Source: Owenia fusiformis (Eukaryota; Annelida; Polychaeta; Sabellida; Oweniidae). From it: 64,000 nucleotides of DNA. The translations under genes and the position numbers were made by a program. Positions 33,111-43,163 of this stretch are shown here, one piece after another. The notes beneath the pieces are model-generated. The model ran no database searches. It saw only the letters and a list, made by a program, of their open reading frames with translations, and had not been told where the DNA came from. How positions within the stretch are numbered: the stretch's first letter is position 1; every line of letters starts with the position of its first letter. The stretch spans positions 21,404,184 through 21,468,183 of the forward strand of contig CAIIXF020000012.1 in the NCBI GenBank assembly GCA_903813345.2. The letters are read 5' to 3'.

Positions 33111-34784
33111 TATAATCGAATGAGCATCAATTTATCACTAAATTTGAAATTTTGTACCAATTTGGGTTCAGAGAGAAAAGGTCAACATACATGGCTGTTT
33201 TGCATAATATGGGGTAACACAAATCCCACAACGCTTAATCCATTACACTTGATACAGAAGAGGTTTGTGAGGTTGGCAACTCACATGGCTATACAGACCA
33301 CAGTCAACCACTTTTTAAAGAGCTTAGAATCATACAAATACATGTACATGATATTTATAAAATCAATATTGCTGAATTTGTATTTAAATGGAAAAATAAT
33401 ATCAACAATAATAAAGCTATTTTCCCGACTATTTTAAAACCCACGGAGATTTTCATAGATATAATACAAGAGGCAAATTAAACGTCACCCTTCCTTAAGC
33501 AAAAACTGACAATTATGGCAAAAAACAATAGCCTTTAGTGATTCATCCATCTCCCAGAAGAAATGTCAAATTCAAGTTCTTATCTTAAAGGCAGAATCAA
33601 ATCTATGGGGGTGACAAAACTGCAAGGTGCAAGCAACATGTACATATTGACCTACCAATCTATTCTTTACAATCTCAAATACAATATCTCCCAAAAGATT
33701 TAAGATATGTTATTTTGTTATAATGGATTCAAAGTGCAAAAATGGGTAAAAATGTTCTCCCAAATAATAAGAATGGTAATCATTCTTATAGAAAATAAAA
33801 AATCTTTAGTTTTCCTGATACAAAGTGTGCACTTGGGGGATTTTTAGAAAATGGACATGAAAAGGAATGACATAATCCAGAAATATTCTAAAATTGAAAC
33901 AATTTCTTGTTTGGCTGCTCGCTAGATCTGATTCTCTCTTTAAATCACAGAACCGAAGAAGCACATTCTCTCAGCTTATTAATCATTGGTTGACTATATC
34001 ATTTGGGCCGACCTGGGGGCTGCTCCGAACTTCTGAAGATTTAACAAAATAATTCTGATCGTACCAACCTTGGGGAAGTTACCATAATAACTAATGTTTT
34101 ATAAGAATTACACTTTTAAAGATTGTTGACGTCAACGCGGTAGCCTGGCGTTTTTAAATAATAATTAATGAAGCTACACATTCATGAAATTTTCCCATGG
34201 TATATGGCACCTTCTTGGCTTCAAAAGAAACGAGGATCATGGATCCCCCACAACTTTATTTATTGTAACCAACTTTTGTGATAACATTCTGGTTTGATTC
34301 CTTGACAACATAATGATGCACATCATGATTTAACTACTATATGTACGGGTATAAGCATCACCTGTGGTGCCACCTGTGTCCACTGAATAAATTGAAATTG
34401 AAACTTTCAATACAAAAAACTCTCTTGAAAAATGACCCCTGTGTAATCCCAAATTAATAATGAAAGGTAATGTTGTGTGATGCTCAACATGCAATACTAT
34501 GTTCAGTGATATTAAATCTACCAATACGATCTGTTTACAACAGTGGTGCTTCGACGGAGTGAAGTTATTAAAAGTTTGTCAATTCCTTTAGTATTATCTT
34601 AGATGGATTTTTTACTGCAACGACCCGAAGCAAAAATAGAAAACATGAAGACAAAAACTCAAATGACAGTGACACAAGGAAATCGTTTTAGGGTATACAG
34701 GGTCCTTTTTATGGAGAAAATTAAGTTGTTTTGTTTGTGAATATCGGTTCTGGGATGTAGATATTGAAAATATATGGTACTATG

Positions 34785-35828
34785 ACTTTGGGTTAAGTTG
34801 ACAAAGGGTTGAGATGATTTGGGTTGAGTTGACTAAGGGTTGAGATGACTTGGGTTGAGATGAGTTGGGGTTAAATTGACTAAGGGTTGAGCTTACGCTT
34901 CCTGGTCAACCCAACCTAAGTCAACTCAACCCTTAGTCACCTCAACCCCAAGTCAAGTCAACCCCAAGTCATCTCGACCCTCAGTCAACTCGACCTCAAG
35001 TCATCTCAACCCTTGGTCAACTCAACCCTTAGTCAAGTCGACCCCAATGATTTTACTTGTTTTAAGTAGGTTAAAATACAATATAATATATCATTAAATA
35101 GTACTTCCTAAAAATATTTTGATGGTATATGATTTATTAAAGGAATAATAAAAAATCATGGTAAAGGTAAACTTTCCTATTTTAATCCTATTTGATTAAT
35201 GCAATTTCTTCCCTAATTCAAAAAAAATATTACATTGAGAAAATATACTGTATTATAGACTTTTTGATTTAAAGATAATTTTAGAAATGAATATTGAAAT
35301 AGCTGTTGATACACTGAGAAATAATAATGGTAAATACGATATTCAATTCATTTACCCAAACAAAACATTGAACAGAAGAAAAACTGTAAGTTTTCAGTAT
35401 TTATTATTCAGTAAGTTATTCAGATGATTGAAAATTTAAAAACATAAATCCCATTGTTTGTTCAGTCTTGTTATAAAATCTAACTTCAAAAAATTTCGTT
35501 TCTGAAATTTAGCATTCTAGTCCCTCATTCTTTCAAAATTCATCAATATCATACCATGAAAGGTACATTTATTTGTTTTTATGGTGGGGTAAAGTTGACT
35601 AAGGGTTGAGATGACCAAGGGTTGAGATGACTTGGGGTCGAGTTGACTAAGGGTTGAGATGACTTGGGGCCGACTTGACTAAGGGTCGACTTGACTTGGG
35701 GTCGACTTGACTAAGGGTTGAGTTGACTTGGGTTGAGTTGACTTGGGTTGAGTTGACTTGGGGTTGAGTTGACCAGTTACCGAGATTACTTGGGTTGATT
35801 TGAGTTGGGGTTGAGTCTACCAGGAAGC
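34785..35828. mobile_element. Foldback element B', right arm only, split by element B
   Basis: Units of GGGTTGAGATGACTT type at 34785-34890 and again at 35790-35818 are in one orientation. They end in ACTCAACCCC-type sequence (complemented) plus ACCAGGAAGC at 35819-35828, the complement of element B's left terminus GCTTCCTGGT. Element B is inserted between the two parts. No left arm of B' is seen. Confidence 0.6.
34897..35781. mobile_element. Foldback element B: arms of 15-16-bp GGGGTTGAGTTGACTT repeats
   Basis: Left arm 34904-35045 (AAGTCAACTCAACCC type) and right arm 35585-35781 (GGGTTGAGTTGACTT type, about 12 units) face each other. Termini are GCTTCCTGGTCAAC and GGTAACTGGTCAAC (right end complemented), 11 of 14 identical. 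The flanks GAGCTTAC (34889-34896) and GAGATTAC (35782-35789) match at seven of eight, an 8-bp target duplication. The core (35046-35584) is AT-rich with no coding sequence. Confidence 0.8.
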
Positions 35829-37640
35829 TATTGAAAATAGATGATAGTTATGATGACGTCTTGCAATCTTTTAACATTAGGCCCGGTCGATGGGATCACT
35901 TGGTGGCATTTGTTCACATTAATCTACTCTGATATAAAACTAGTATATCACATGAATAACGGACTCGGCATGGAGTTTTCCATTCGACTATGCTTTGCTT
36001 CGATTGGTATGGGTCGTAAACACTCATTCAAAGAATCGCTTTTGGTTCCAAATGTTTTAAATGGCCAACGTTTGATTATCTGATGCAATTGATCCGGGTC
36101 CTTCCCATTTTTGAATATAAATAAAACAAATCGGGGGCATATATTAGAAATAATAGGTATACAAACTATTCTGGACATTTTCCTTTAAAAGCCTCCACGA
36201 AAATATACTGTAAAAAGATGTAATGTATGTTCTCATCTAAAGGAGGAAATAAAGAAACATAAACTGTAAAAGGTTATTATAGAAAAACGATCTTTCGGAG
36301 AGTAGGACGTCTGCATGGGATGGTTTATTTTAAGTCCGAGATGATATGTATTTAAAGTTAAAAATGAATTGTATGAGATTATTATTTTTTCTTACTAAAA
36401 TTTCATGCTCCGTGAAGTCTTCCCAAAATGAGAAGTTCTAACCTCGTGAAAAACGATATCAATAAAAAATTAAACGTTTTACTAGAATCAAATATCATCA
36501 ATTACATATAGCTGGAATTATTATACAAATATGTACTTAATATAGCGGCATTGTACGATAGCCTATATACTGTCAGTACATTATATGTTTTAACATGAAT
36601 CATACGAGGGGTGATCCAAAAGTCATGGACGCCCTGCTCTTAAATGCTGTTGGTTTTTGATAAAATTTCTCAAAACTCTCCAATAATAAAGACCAACAAC
36701 CTAACTATTTTTGTATTAATTTCATGCCGAGAATATTTAAAGTATTTTTCTAGATAGATTTTAATATAGGGACCCTGCCACCCGAAACGGTATTCACACA
36801 TGGCAACTTTCAGCCTTAAATATTGCTCCTATCTGACTTGTTTCGCAAACCAAACCCCCTAAATAGATAAAAATTAAGATAAATCTTTTATTTCATTAAA
36901 GATGCACTCTACCATAGGTTTCTATTAGTGTGGGGAATACCCGTTGAGTCACACAAACGCGCACAGGCTCCTTGAACCAGGCAGCCAATCAGGTTCATGA
37001 TAAACAAATTCAAACTTTCCTTTGTACTATTACAATATTGAGAGACCTAAACACGCTGTGTTTATGTCGTTTTGTTCCAATGAGGTTCGGATAGATGTTT
37101 CATTTCAATGCGAACATATGATACCAAGAATAAAATAAGTGTCTGATGTTTTTTCTAAAACAATATAGAGAAAAGTATAAATATTTTTTCAAGCGTTATT
37201 ACTACCATTCAAAAGATGACCATTAAATTGACGATATGTAGAATTTTCAGAATTTTTTGATGACTGGTTTAAGAGAAACGTGTGTTCAAAAAGTTCACCA
37301 TATCGACACACTCCTTTTGAAAATTTTTACAGATTTTATAAGATGAATTTGAATTTCTTTTAAATAAATTTGATTTTTAAAAGGAATCTTTATTTTTCAT
37401 AAATATTTTGAAAAAAAAAACAATTGGATGTTTACAAAAGTTAAATCCTGTTTTTTAAGCTTTTAGATTTTAAATAAGTATGTTGAGAATTTTCATATGT
37501 TTGTTCAGATTTAGAAAAATAAAATTGATTTTTTTAAATTTGTTAAAAACGTCCCTTTTAAAGCTATGTCCGTTCAATACATTTTAACTTTTCTTCATTC
37601 GTCTTAATGTTTTCTCATCTGCCACGTTGGGTTACACTGA
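35829..37640. other. Unassigned intron 2 sequence with a mariner terminus remnant
   Basis: No gene recognised. CGAGGGGTGATCCAAAAGTC at 36604-36623 looks like the outer end of a mariner-type element, but no partner terminus was found. The 80-residue frame at 35841-36083 and its antisense partner have no family resemblance. Confidence 0.45.
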
Positions 37641-37654
37641 ACGAAATAACTTTC

Positions 37655-37700
37655 AGGGCAAATTCCAGGGAGCGGTGAATACCGCTAGATATTCACCGGT
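37655..37700. repeat. GGTGAATACCGCTAGATATTCACC palindrome region (related to 61870-61905)
   Basis: The stretch AGCGGTGAATACCGC followed by TAGATATTCACCGGT is partly self-complementary (GGTGAATA/TATTCACC). A diverged version (CGGTGAACACCGC, AAGATATTCACCGAT) with similar flanks (ACTGAACAAAAT/ACTGAACGAAAT) occurs at 61836-61905. Confidence 0.5.
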
Positions 37701-37940
37701 CTAATTTGATATGCATGACCAGAATAGCGCCAGACGTTCCATGACATATAAATGTATTTCAAAGTAAAGCTTGATAATTTAAATTAATTTTTAATTCTAA
37801 TTTTTTATCTAAAAAAGCTAATCATCGCGTTTTGCGGCAATATCGATTTTTCAATATCGATTTATCCAGTGTATCACTATTAGCGATAACATTCCAGTTA
37901 TCAAAACTATTGCTATTAGCGCTTTTTAGTCTGGGTCATA

Positions 37941-38804
37941 CACTCCCCTCCATAAGTTTGGCAACCTTTTTTCCCCATTGAACTACGTGTTAAAGCCTCT
38001 TTACGTTTGAATTTTTATTTACTTAACCGGCGATGAAATAACTTATAATATTGATGGAAACGTAACTTGACTTTATTTCCAATACCTCCAAATTTTCTCA
38101 ATTTTTTCCTCAATTACAATAGGTCGAAAATTGATGATAAATTTGATGAATTTTTGAAAATCGTCATTCCCATGTAATCCAATGGGAAATGGAGGGTTCG
38201 GGGCAAATCAGAAATCAGGATATCTTTTCAGTAAAAGATTCAGCAAAAAATATTTTTATATAGAAAATTGAACTTTTTTGAACACCAAGTGTTTAGTTTA
38301 TTTGATGAATATTAAAGTTACAGCGCTTCAAAGTCATTTTTGAAAATAATTTTCCGCCTCCTGTGTTATTTCAATGGGAGAGGTTTTTTGAAAAACAATT
38401 TTGACTTTAAAGCCCTATAACTTTGTTGAACCTGAAGAAACATATCAATATTTTGTTAAATAAAGTTAGCAAATTCAATTGCCTGCCTAACTCGTATTTT
38501 TTGCAAGGACTCGGATGGATGGATATTCTGTCATATGACTTGCGGCAAACCTACCATTTCCCATTGGTTAACATGGGAATCTCGATTATCAAAAATTCAT
38601 CAAATTTATCATCAATTTTCGACCTATTGTAATTGAGGAAAAAATTGAGACAATTTGGAGGTATTGGAATTAAAGTCAAATTACGTTTTCATCAACATTA
38701 TAAGTATTTTCATCGCTGGTTAAGTAAATAAAAATTCAAAGGTAAAGAGGCTTTAACACGTAGTTCAATGGGGGAAAAGGATGCCAAACTTATGGAGGGG
38801 AGTG
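37941..38804. mobile_element. TA-flanked foldback element, complete 864-bp copy
   Basis: Termini CACTCCCCTCCATAAGTTTG and TATGGAGGGGAGTG, flanked by TA. The inverted arms are about 235 bp. Part of the interior (GGGGCAAATCAGA...GATATCTTTTCAG...GATTCAGCAAAAAATATT) is clearly related to the arms of the TTAA-flanked element (13040-13130, inverted). The copy at 1-239 matches its right arm. Confidence 0.8.
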
Positions 38805-38819
38805 TATGTTAATAAAAAC

Positions 38820-39485
38820 AGAGCATCGTTAAATTAGCATTAGCAGATGATCAAGGATAATATCGCCATTATGCAATATATAAATATAACGATAATTAAC
38901 GATAAGCTCAATATTATCAAAGTCATCACTACTAGCAAAAGTATTGATAATATCATCTGCTAATTATAATCCATTCAGTCCTATGTTAGAACCAACAAAG
39001 TACACCTGAAATTAACATCAGATAATATCGTTATTAGCAATAAGAGTGATCGTTTTGATAAAATTGCTATTTGTATTGCAAAACAATTTAGGTTTAGAGT
39101 ATAAGTTAGAACCAACAGGGCACTGTACACCTTAAATTAGCAATATTATCACAAATATCACTATTTTCGCAAAATTCAATTGGCCTAGAGTATACTCATA
39201 TGCTAGAACCAACAGGGCACTGTACACCTTAAATTAGCAATATTATCACAAATATCACTATTTTCGCAAAATTCAATAGGCCTGGAGTATACTCATATGC
39301 TAGAACCAACAGGGCACTGTACACCTTAAATTAGCAATATTATCACAAATATCACTATTTTCGCAAAATTCAATTGGCCTAGAGTATACTCATATGCTAG
39401 AACCAACAGGGCACACCTGGAATTAGCATTATCAGATAATATCGATACTAGCGATAATATCAATATCATCAAAATCGCGTTTTGC
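38820..39485. repeat. GATAATATC-rich sequence with a 97-bp tandem repeat
   Basis: AGAACCAACAGGGCAC marks unit starts at 39108, 39205, 39302 and 39399, an exact 97-bp period with very few differences. A diverged unit is near 38988. The surrounding sequence is rich in GATAATATCGAT-like palindromes, which also occur at 37826-37930 (ATCGCGTTTTGC occurs at both 37826 and 39475), so the foldback at 37941 probably landed inside this repeat. It lies directly next to the exon 2 donor. Confidence 0.75.
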
Positions 39486-39501
39486 TATAATCTATTTGTA
39501 C

Positions 39502-39704
39502 CTTGTTTCAATGTTTCCATGTAGTCTTCTTTGCAGAGAACAGCATGAGTTTTTAAGACATGTACGTGGTCTCCGGGAAAAAAGTCCTTGTTACATCTGG
39601 TACATTTAAAACACCGTAGGTGGAAGACCTTATCCGATGTCTTGTGGACCATATCCGTTGGTAGGATACCTTTAGAGCAGATGTGACACGGATGCCCGAA
39701 ACGT
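39502..39704 (-). CDS. LIM-homeobox gene exon 2: second LIM domain
   Basis: The acceptor TTCTTTATTTAG and split Arg codon give RRFGHPCHICSK, continuing ILPTDMVHKTSDKVFHLRCF, KCTRCNKDFFPGDHVHVLKT and VLCKEDYMETLKQ, then CAAG/GTACAA. Zinc ligands are C70-x2-C73-x18-H92-x2-C95 and C98-x2-C101-x19-C121-x2-D124, a complete double zinc finger. The FYRRFG junction is the conserved boundary between the two LIM domains of Lhx1-type proteins (FFRRFG in Lhx1). The exon is 203 bp, entering in phase 2 and leaving in phase 1. Confidence 0.93.
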
Positions 39705-39952
39705 CTAAATAAAGAAAACAAAATGCATGGTTTCTCATATAAACATTATATAGTTTCCGTTAAAAAAGAAAACATTCCCAAATTGTCCTAGTTCCTATTG
39801 ATACCTACTTTGCCCGAACTGTGTATGACTAATTTATTTGTATTTTTGGTCTATGTGTTTTTTTTAGGGAGTAGTCATTAAAGATATACATTTGAGCAAT
39901 ATAATAGTGATTACTTTAGTACTAAGTATGTTTGAAAAAGCTCGAACAATAA

Positions 39953-40346
39953 CACTGGTACTGCACTATTCAAACTTGTTACCAAAACGGATTCGTTTCG
40001 GTTACAAAATGTCGGACAATCGAAGGTACGATTTTTCTTTTTTCCTTATTTAACGAGTTGTAAGCAGAATTCCAACAACGTTTTCATCAAAAACGTGTGT
40101 CAGTTATCATATGTTTAGAAAATCAACACATTTGCGAACAAATCATTCAGAAGACAATTTAGATCGACTTAATACCTCTCTATTACCACGTAGACGAAAT
40201 GGGTTAAAAATGTATATGTGAACCGTTTTAGAGAGCTATATCTCGAGAAATCTAGAAAAAGGAAAAATCTTTCCGAATTTTCCGGCCAGAACCGTAGCCA
40301 CCTTGTTACCGAAATGGATCCGTTTCGGTAACAGTGAGTACCAGTG
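39953..40346. mobile_element. Foldback MITE with CACTGGTACT termini
   Basis: Ends CACTGGTACTGCAC and GTGAGTACCAGTG, with subterminal GTTACCAAAACGGATTCGTT pairing with the right-hand GGATCCGTTTCGGTAAC. The interior (ACAAAATGTCGGACAATCGA, GCGAACAAATCATTCAGAAG) is homologous to 3794-4384. It lies in intron 1. Confidence 0.75.
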
Positions 40347-40421
40347 AATGAGTGCTACGGCAATGTCCACTTTTCCGCAGTGTGTAGGAGTGCAGAAGGT
40401 TCATATGCATGTGTCGTGTAA

Positions 40422-40561
40422 TGCCTTGGTCACATTTGCTTCGATCCATCGGCCGGCGCCCGCCCGATTGAGTGTTTTGTTCAATATTGTATTCAATTTT
40501 GAACAAAATACTCACTCGGCCGGGCGCCGTAGATAAAATCGGAGGAAATGTGACCAAGGCA
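40422..40561. mobile_element. 140-bp Harbinger-type MITE, complete
   Basis: Perfect 16-bp TIR TGCCTTGGTCACATTT / AAATGTGACCAAGGCA, flanked by TAA on both sides (40419-40421 and 40562-40564). Inner palindromes GGGCGCC and CCGATTGAGT/ACTCACTCGG let most of it fold back. It shares GTCACATTT with the CACCCCAGTCACATTT family, suggesting related transposases. Confidence 0.85.
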
Positions 40562-40959
40562 TAAGACGATGAAGAGATTGATCATCTCGATGACTTAAAA
40601 TTAAACGTATTTATTATTACGTAAAAGCCTGAAATATCAATCTATTTTACATAATTTCCTCAATTTTGGACACACACTCTGCGCATCCTGACACATTCTT
40701 TAAAGCCTTTACGGAGTCCGTCTCGACTCAGCCTGTTCAACACGTGTGAACGCAATGCATTCTCAAATGCATGTCCTCTCAAATCCCGTTACAATTCTTC
40801 ATACAGCAAGTAGACATCATTTGTTGAAAAAGATGGATGCTGAGTTGCTCTAATTCCAACTACTCAAGTGATTACCCTAGTGATGATGGCCGCTTTGTGA
40901 AGGCGCCATTTTGAAATTTGAAATCAAAACTGCATTTTAACTGATCGGTATTTGCCTTT

Positions 40960-42650
40960 CAGACCCAGCAAAAATATCTGAAAAATTCAACGATCCCCAT
41001 GCTAAAATTGAAAAGCCGTAGAATTTTCTTAGGAATCTGAATCCGCAAAGAAAATGTCGACCCGAGTCTCAAAATATCGCTGTTTTAGTATCTCATGTTA
41101 AGTCAATTGGCCAAAGAAAATTACGAATTGTAAAAATACGAGATACAGACTGGACACAGCTAAACTTAATGTAAGCTTGCAATAGGAAGAGGACCTGAAA
41201 AGCTACTTTGCTTCAAAATCTGGAAACTAAAATTGCAAACATACAACACGAGATACAGACTATAATTGATGGAAGCCTACCATAGAACAGGACCTTAAAA
41301 GCTACTTTACTTTGAAATTTGGACAGAAAACCTAAGGTCAAAATCTAGGTTAAATTTACAGGTTTCCTTACCTTTGCAATTCTGACACTATACTTTCGTA
41401 ATAGTCTTCGAAATTTTGTGTACTGATAGCCAAAAGTATGCTAATAGTTTTATCATCAGAGAGTGTTTCTACCTTCTTTTGAGACATGTTGTCCGGAAAG
41501 AAGTTCAAAACAAAAAGTTCTCCAAATTTTCTCAGGAATCGAAATCTGCAAACCGAATTTTGATCCGACTTCCGCTTTGGAAGTGGTTTCTAGACAACTC
41601 ATCCCAAGACAACTCATCCCAAGACAAGTCATCCTTAAGACAACCCATCCCAAGACAAGTCATCCCCAAGACAACTCGTCCCAAGAATCTCATCCCAAGA
41701 CATCTGATCCCAAGACAACTCATCCCACTTGTACAATTGATACATTATTTTGTCCTCTATATTATATATCCCTTTTTCATTTTTATGATTACAAAGTGAT
41801 TTTTGATTACACACTCAATTTTTAATACTGAGTTTTAGCATTTTGAAATGGCACTTGAAAGTTATGTTTTACTTGTAAGTACTGTCGCTATTTTGATTAA
41901 TTCTGGGTAATTCTAAATATATTTGAGAAAATAGAATTGAACATAAAAGTCATAAACATTATTGAAATTTGACAGTTTGAAATTGGCAATCTTATTTAGG
42001 ATTAAGCCAAAATATTTTAAAACAAAGACTGAATTAATCTGAGAGAATTATTTTGATAGCACCTTGGATAATACATTCTGAGTTAATCCTACACCTTTGA
42101 TGATCTTTGATTTAATAATCATATGTTTATCTTTATCCCAATCAATCAACAAAAATTAACTAAAACAAGGCTAAACTAACTACAAAATTCAAAAATATTA
42201 AGTAAATACAGCATGACAAAATATCAAATGTGTCAGTTTAAAATACAGAATGAAAAACGTAATAAAAAACAAAGATATTCCATGACAAGTGTGCTAACTG
42301 CTAAAATCTCTAAATATTTTTCATTCTTTCAAAAGTGAAAATTAATGAGATGTCTTGGGATGAGTTGTCTTGGGATGAGATGTCTTGGGGATGAGTTGTC
42401 TTGGGATGAGTTGTCTTGGGATGAGTTATCTTGGGATGAGATGTCTTGGGATGAGATGTCTTGGGATGAGATGTCTTGGGGATGAGTTGTCTTGGGATGA
42501 GTTGTCTTGGGATGAGTTGTCTTGGGATGAGATGTCTTGGGGATGAGTTGTCTTGGGATGAGTTGTCTTAGGGATGAGTTGTCCTGTTACCTTGGAAGTT
42601 ATGGCGTTTAGAAATTTTATGATAATATCCCATGTTAGTCTTTTTTTGAA
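40960..42650. repeat. Old diverged copy of the 470-bp repeat of the 51-61 kb array, split by element C
   Basis: The phrases AGGACCTTAAAAGCTACTTT, GGTCAAAATCTAGG, AATTCTGACACTATAC, TTCTCAGGAATCGAAATCTG and CCGACTTCCG occur in the same order as in the 51-61 kb units but with many substitutions. The copy resumes at 42592 with TTGGAAGTTATGGCGTTTAG and fades near 42650. Confidence 0.7.
41585..42591. mobile_element. Foldback element C: arms of 15-16-bp GGGATGAGTTGTCTT repeats
   Basis: The left arm (41595-41735) has about nine units of the CCCAAGACAACTCAT type. The right arm (42348-42586) has about 15 inverted units. Termini are GGTTTCTAGACAACTC and GGTAACAGGACAACTC (right end complemented). The target duplication TTGGAAGT is perfect (41577-41584 and 42592-42599), and the interrupted repeat is continuous when it is removed. 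The core (about 600 bp) is AT-rich and non-coding. Reading frames in the arms (SQDNSSQDNSSQ) are repeat artefacts. Confidence 0.9.
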
Positions 42651-42972
42651 TATGTTATAATCAAAGTGACTTACATGTATAGGACTTAATAAATCTAAAA
42701 AAGAATGTATTGATGATAAAACAAGGGATAAATCTGATGTGTAGAATAAAGTTGTGGTGCAATATAAACTCATTCTGCATCAGCATTGTGTACACGACCT
42801 GACGATTTTCACGAGTAGTCCAATGCATTTACAAGCAGGGTTCCCAGATTCTGGTTTCCTGGATCCGGGACAGGGGGTGTTCATGTTTTAGATAGTTAAA
42901 CTGTTATAATAATTGAGAATGTATTGTTTATTATTATATAGGTCAACAATACATTTTGCAGTGGTTTCTTAC

Positions 42973-43163
42973 CTATAAAAATCACGTTTACAAAATAACA
43001 CCTCGTTTTTCTCATAACACTTTCCTTTCAGAGGTTTTCTACATTGTTGGCATATTAGGCATTTAGAATGAAACATTCCAGCTCCGAAGCGATACACAAA
43101 CTTATCTTTGATTTCCTTTTCACACTTCGCACATTTTACATTCTTCCCACACTTAGATGACAT
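42973..43163 (-). CDS. LIM-homeobox gene exon 1: start codon and first LIM domain
   Basis: It reads MSSKCGKNVKCAKCEKEIKD, FVYRFGAGMFHSKCLICQQC and LKGKCYEKNEVLFCKRDFY, then AG/GTAAGA. Zinc ligands are C11-x2-C14-x17-H32-x2-C35 and C38-x2-C41-x16-C58-x2-D61. The ATG at 43163 has A at -3 and lies ten residues before the first Cys, a little more than in Lhx1 (MVHCAGC). The frame stays open a little upstream, so a further 5' coding exon cannot be excluded. The sequence is divergent (Lhx1 has ILDRFLLNVLDRAWH where this has KDKFVYRFGAGMFH), but spacing and fold residues are intact. The exon leaves in phase 2. Confidence 0.9.

Larger units (their letters stand above)
31960..34411 (+). pseudogene. 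LINE reverse-transcriptase relic (Jockey/CR1-like), split by a mariner element
   Basis: The first part reads AGIDDLKPDVTKQCNNELVK, LLHIFDKSFQKGIFPDKLKI and, after frameshifts, NYRPISVLPVFSKVLEKLM at 32140-32196. These are RT N-terminal blocks. After the insert at 32199-33110 it resumes with NRMS...FGF/FGSERK, then jumps by internal deletion to WGNTNPTTLNPLHLIQKRFV and RLATHM (33211-33290), the C-terminal RT region. The catalytic YADD region is lost in the deletion. The relic ends near AATAAATTGAAATTGAAAC (34388-34406), a 3' tail form common in CR1/Jockey-group elements. Frameshifts and the deletion make it dead. It lies in intron 2, opposite to the host gene. Confidence 0.75.
16953..43163 (-). 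other. Gene span: divergent Lhx1/5-like LIM-homeobox gene, five exons
   Basis: The exons are 43163-42973, 39704-39502, 30691-30321, 23981-23831 and 17221-17009/16953. All junctions are GT-AG and the phases chain as 2, 1, 0, 1. The conceptual protein has LIM1 (residues 11-61), LIM2 (70-124), an acidic/Ser-rich linker, a homeodomain (210-269) and a C-terminal tail. It totals about 394 residues if the last exon reads to the stop at 16953. Vertebrate Lhx1 and Lhx5 are about 400 residues with the same order. LIM-HD proteins act in the nucleus; the LIM domains bind LDB/CLIM cofactors and the homeodomain binds TAAT-type sites. All four introns are filled with transposons. I give no species-level symbol because orthology within the Lhx1/5 group is untested and the homeodomain is unusually divergent. 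Confidence 0.85.

Noticed and set aside
34785-35828. CRISPR-like array
   Set aside because: Units are contiguous 15-16-bp repeats with no unique spacers, in two inverted arms of a eukaryotic transposon.
36604-36623. Complete mariner element starting GAGGGGTGATCCAAAAGTC
   Set aside because: No matching inverted terminus or transposase remnant found downstream; only a terminus-like fragment can be supported.
41416-42773. ORFs of the SQDNSSQDNSSQ type near the LIM exons
   Set aside because: They are translations of the 15-16-bp arms of foldback C.
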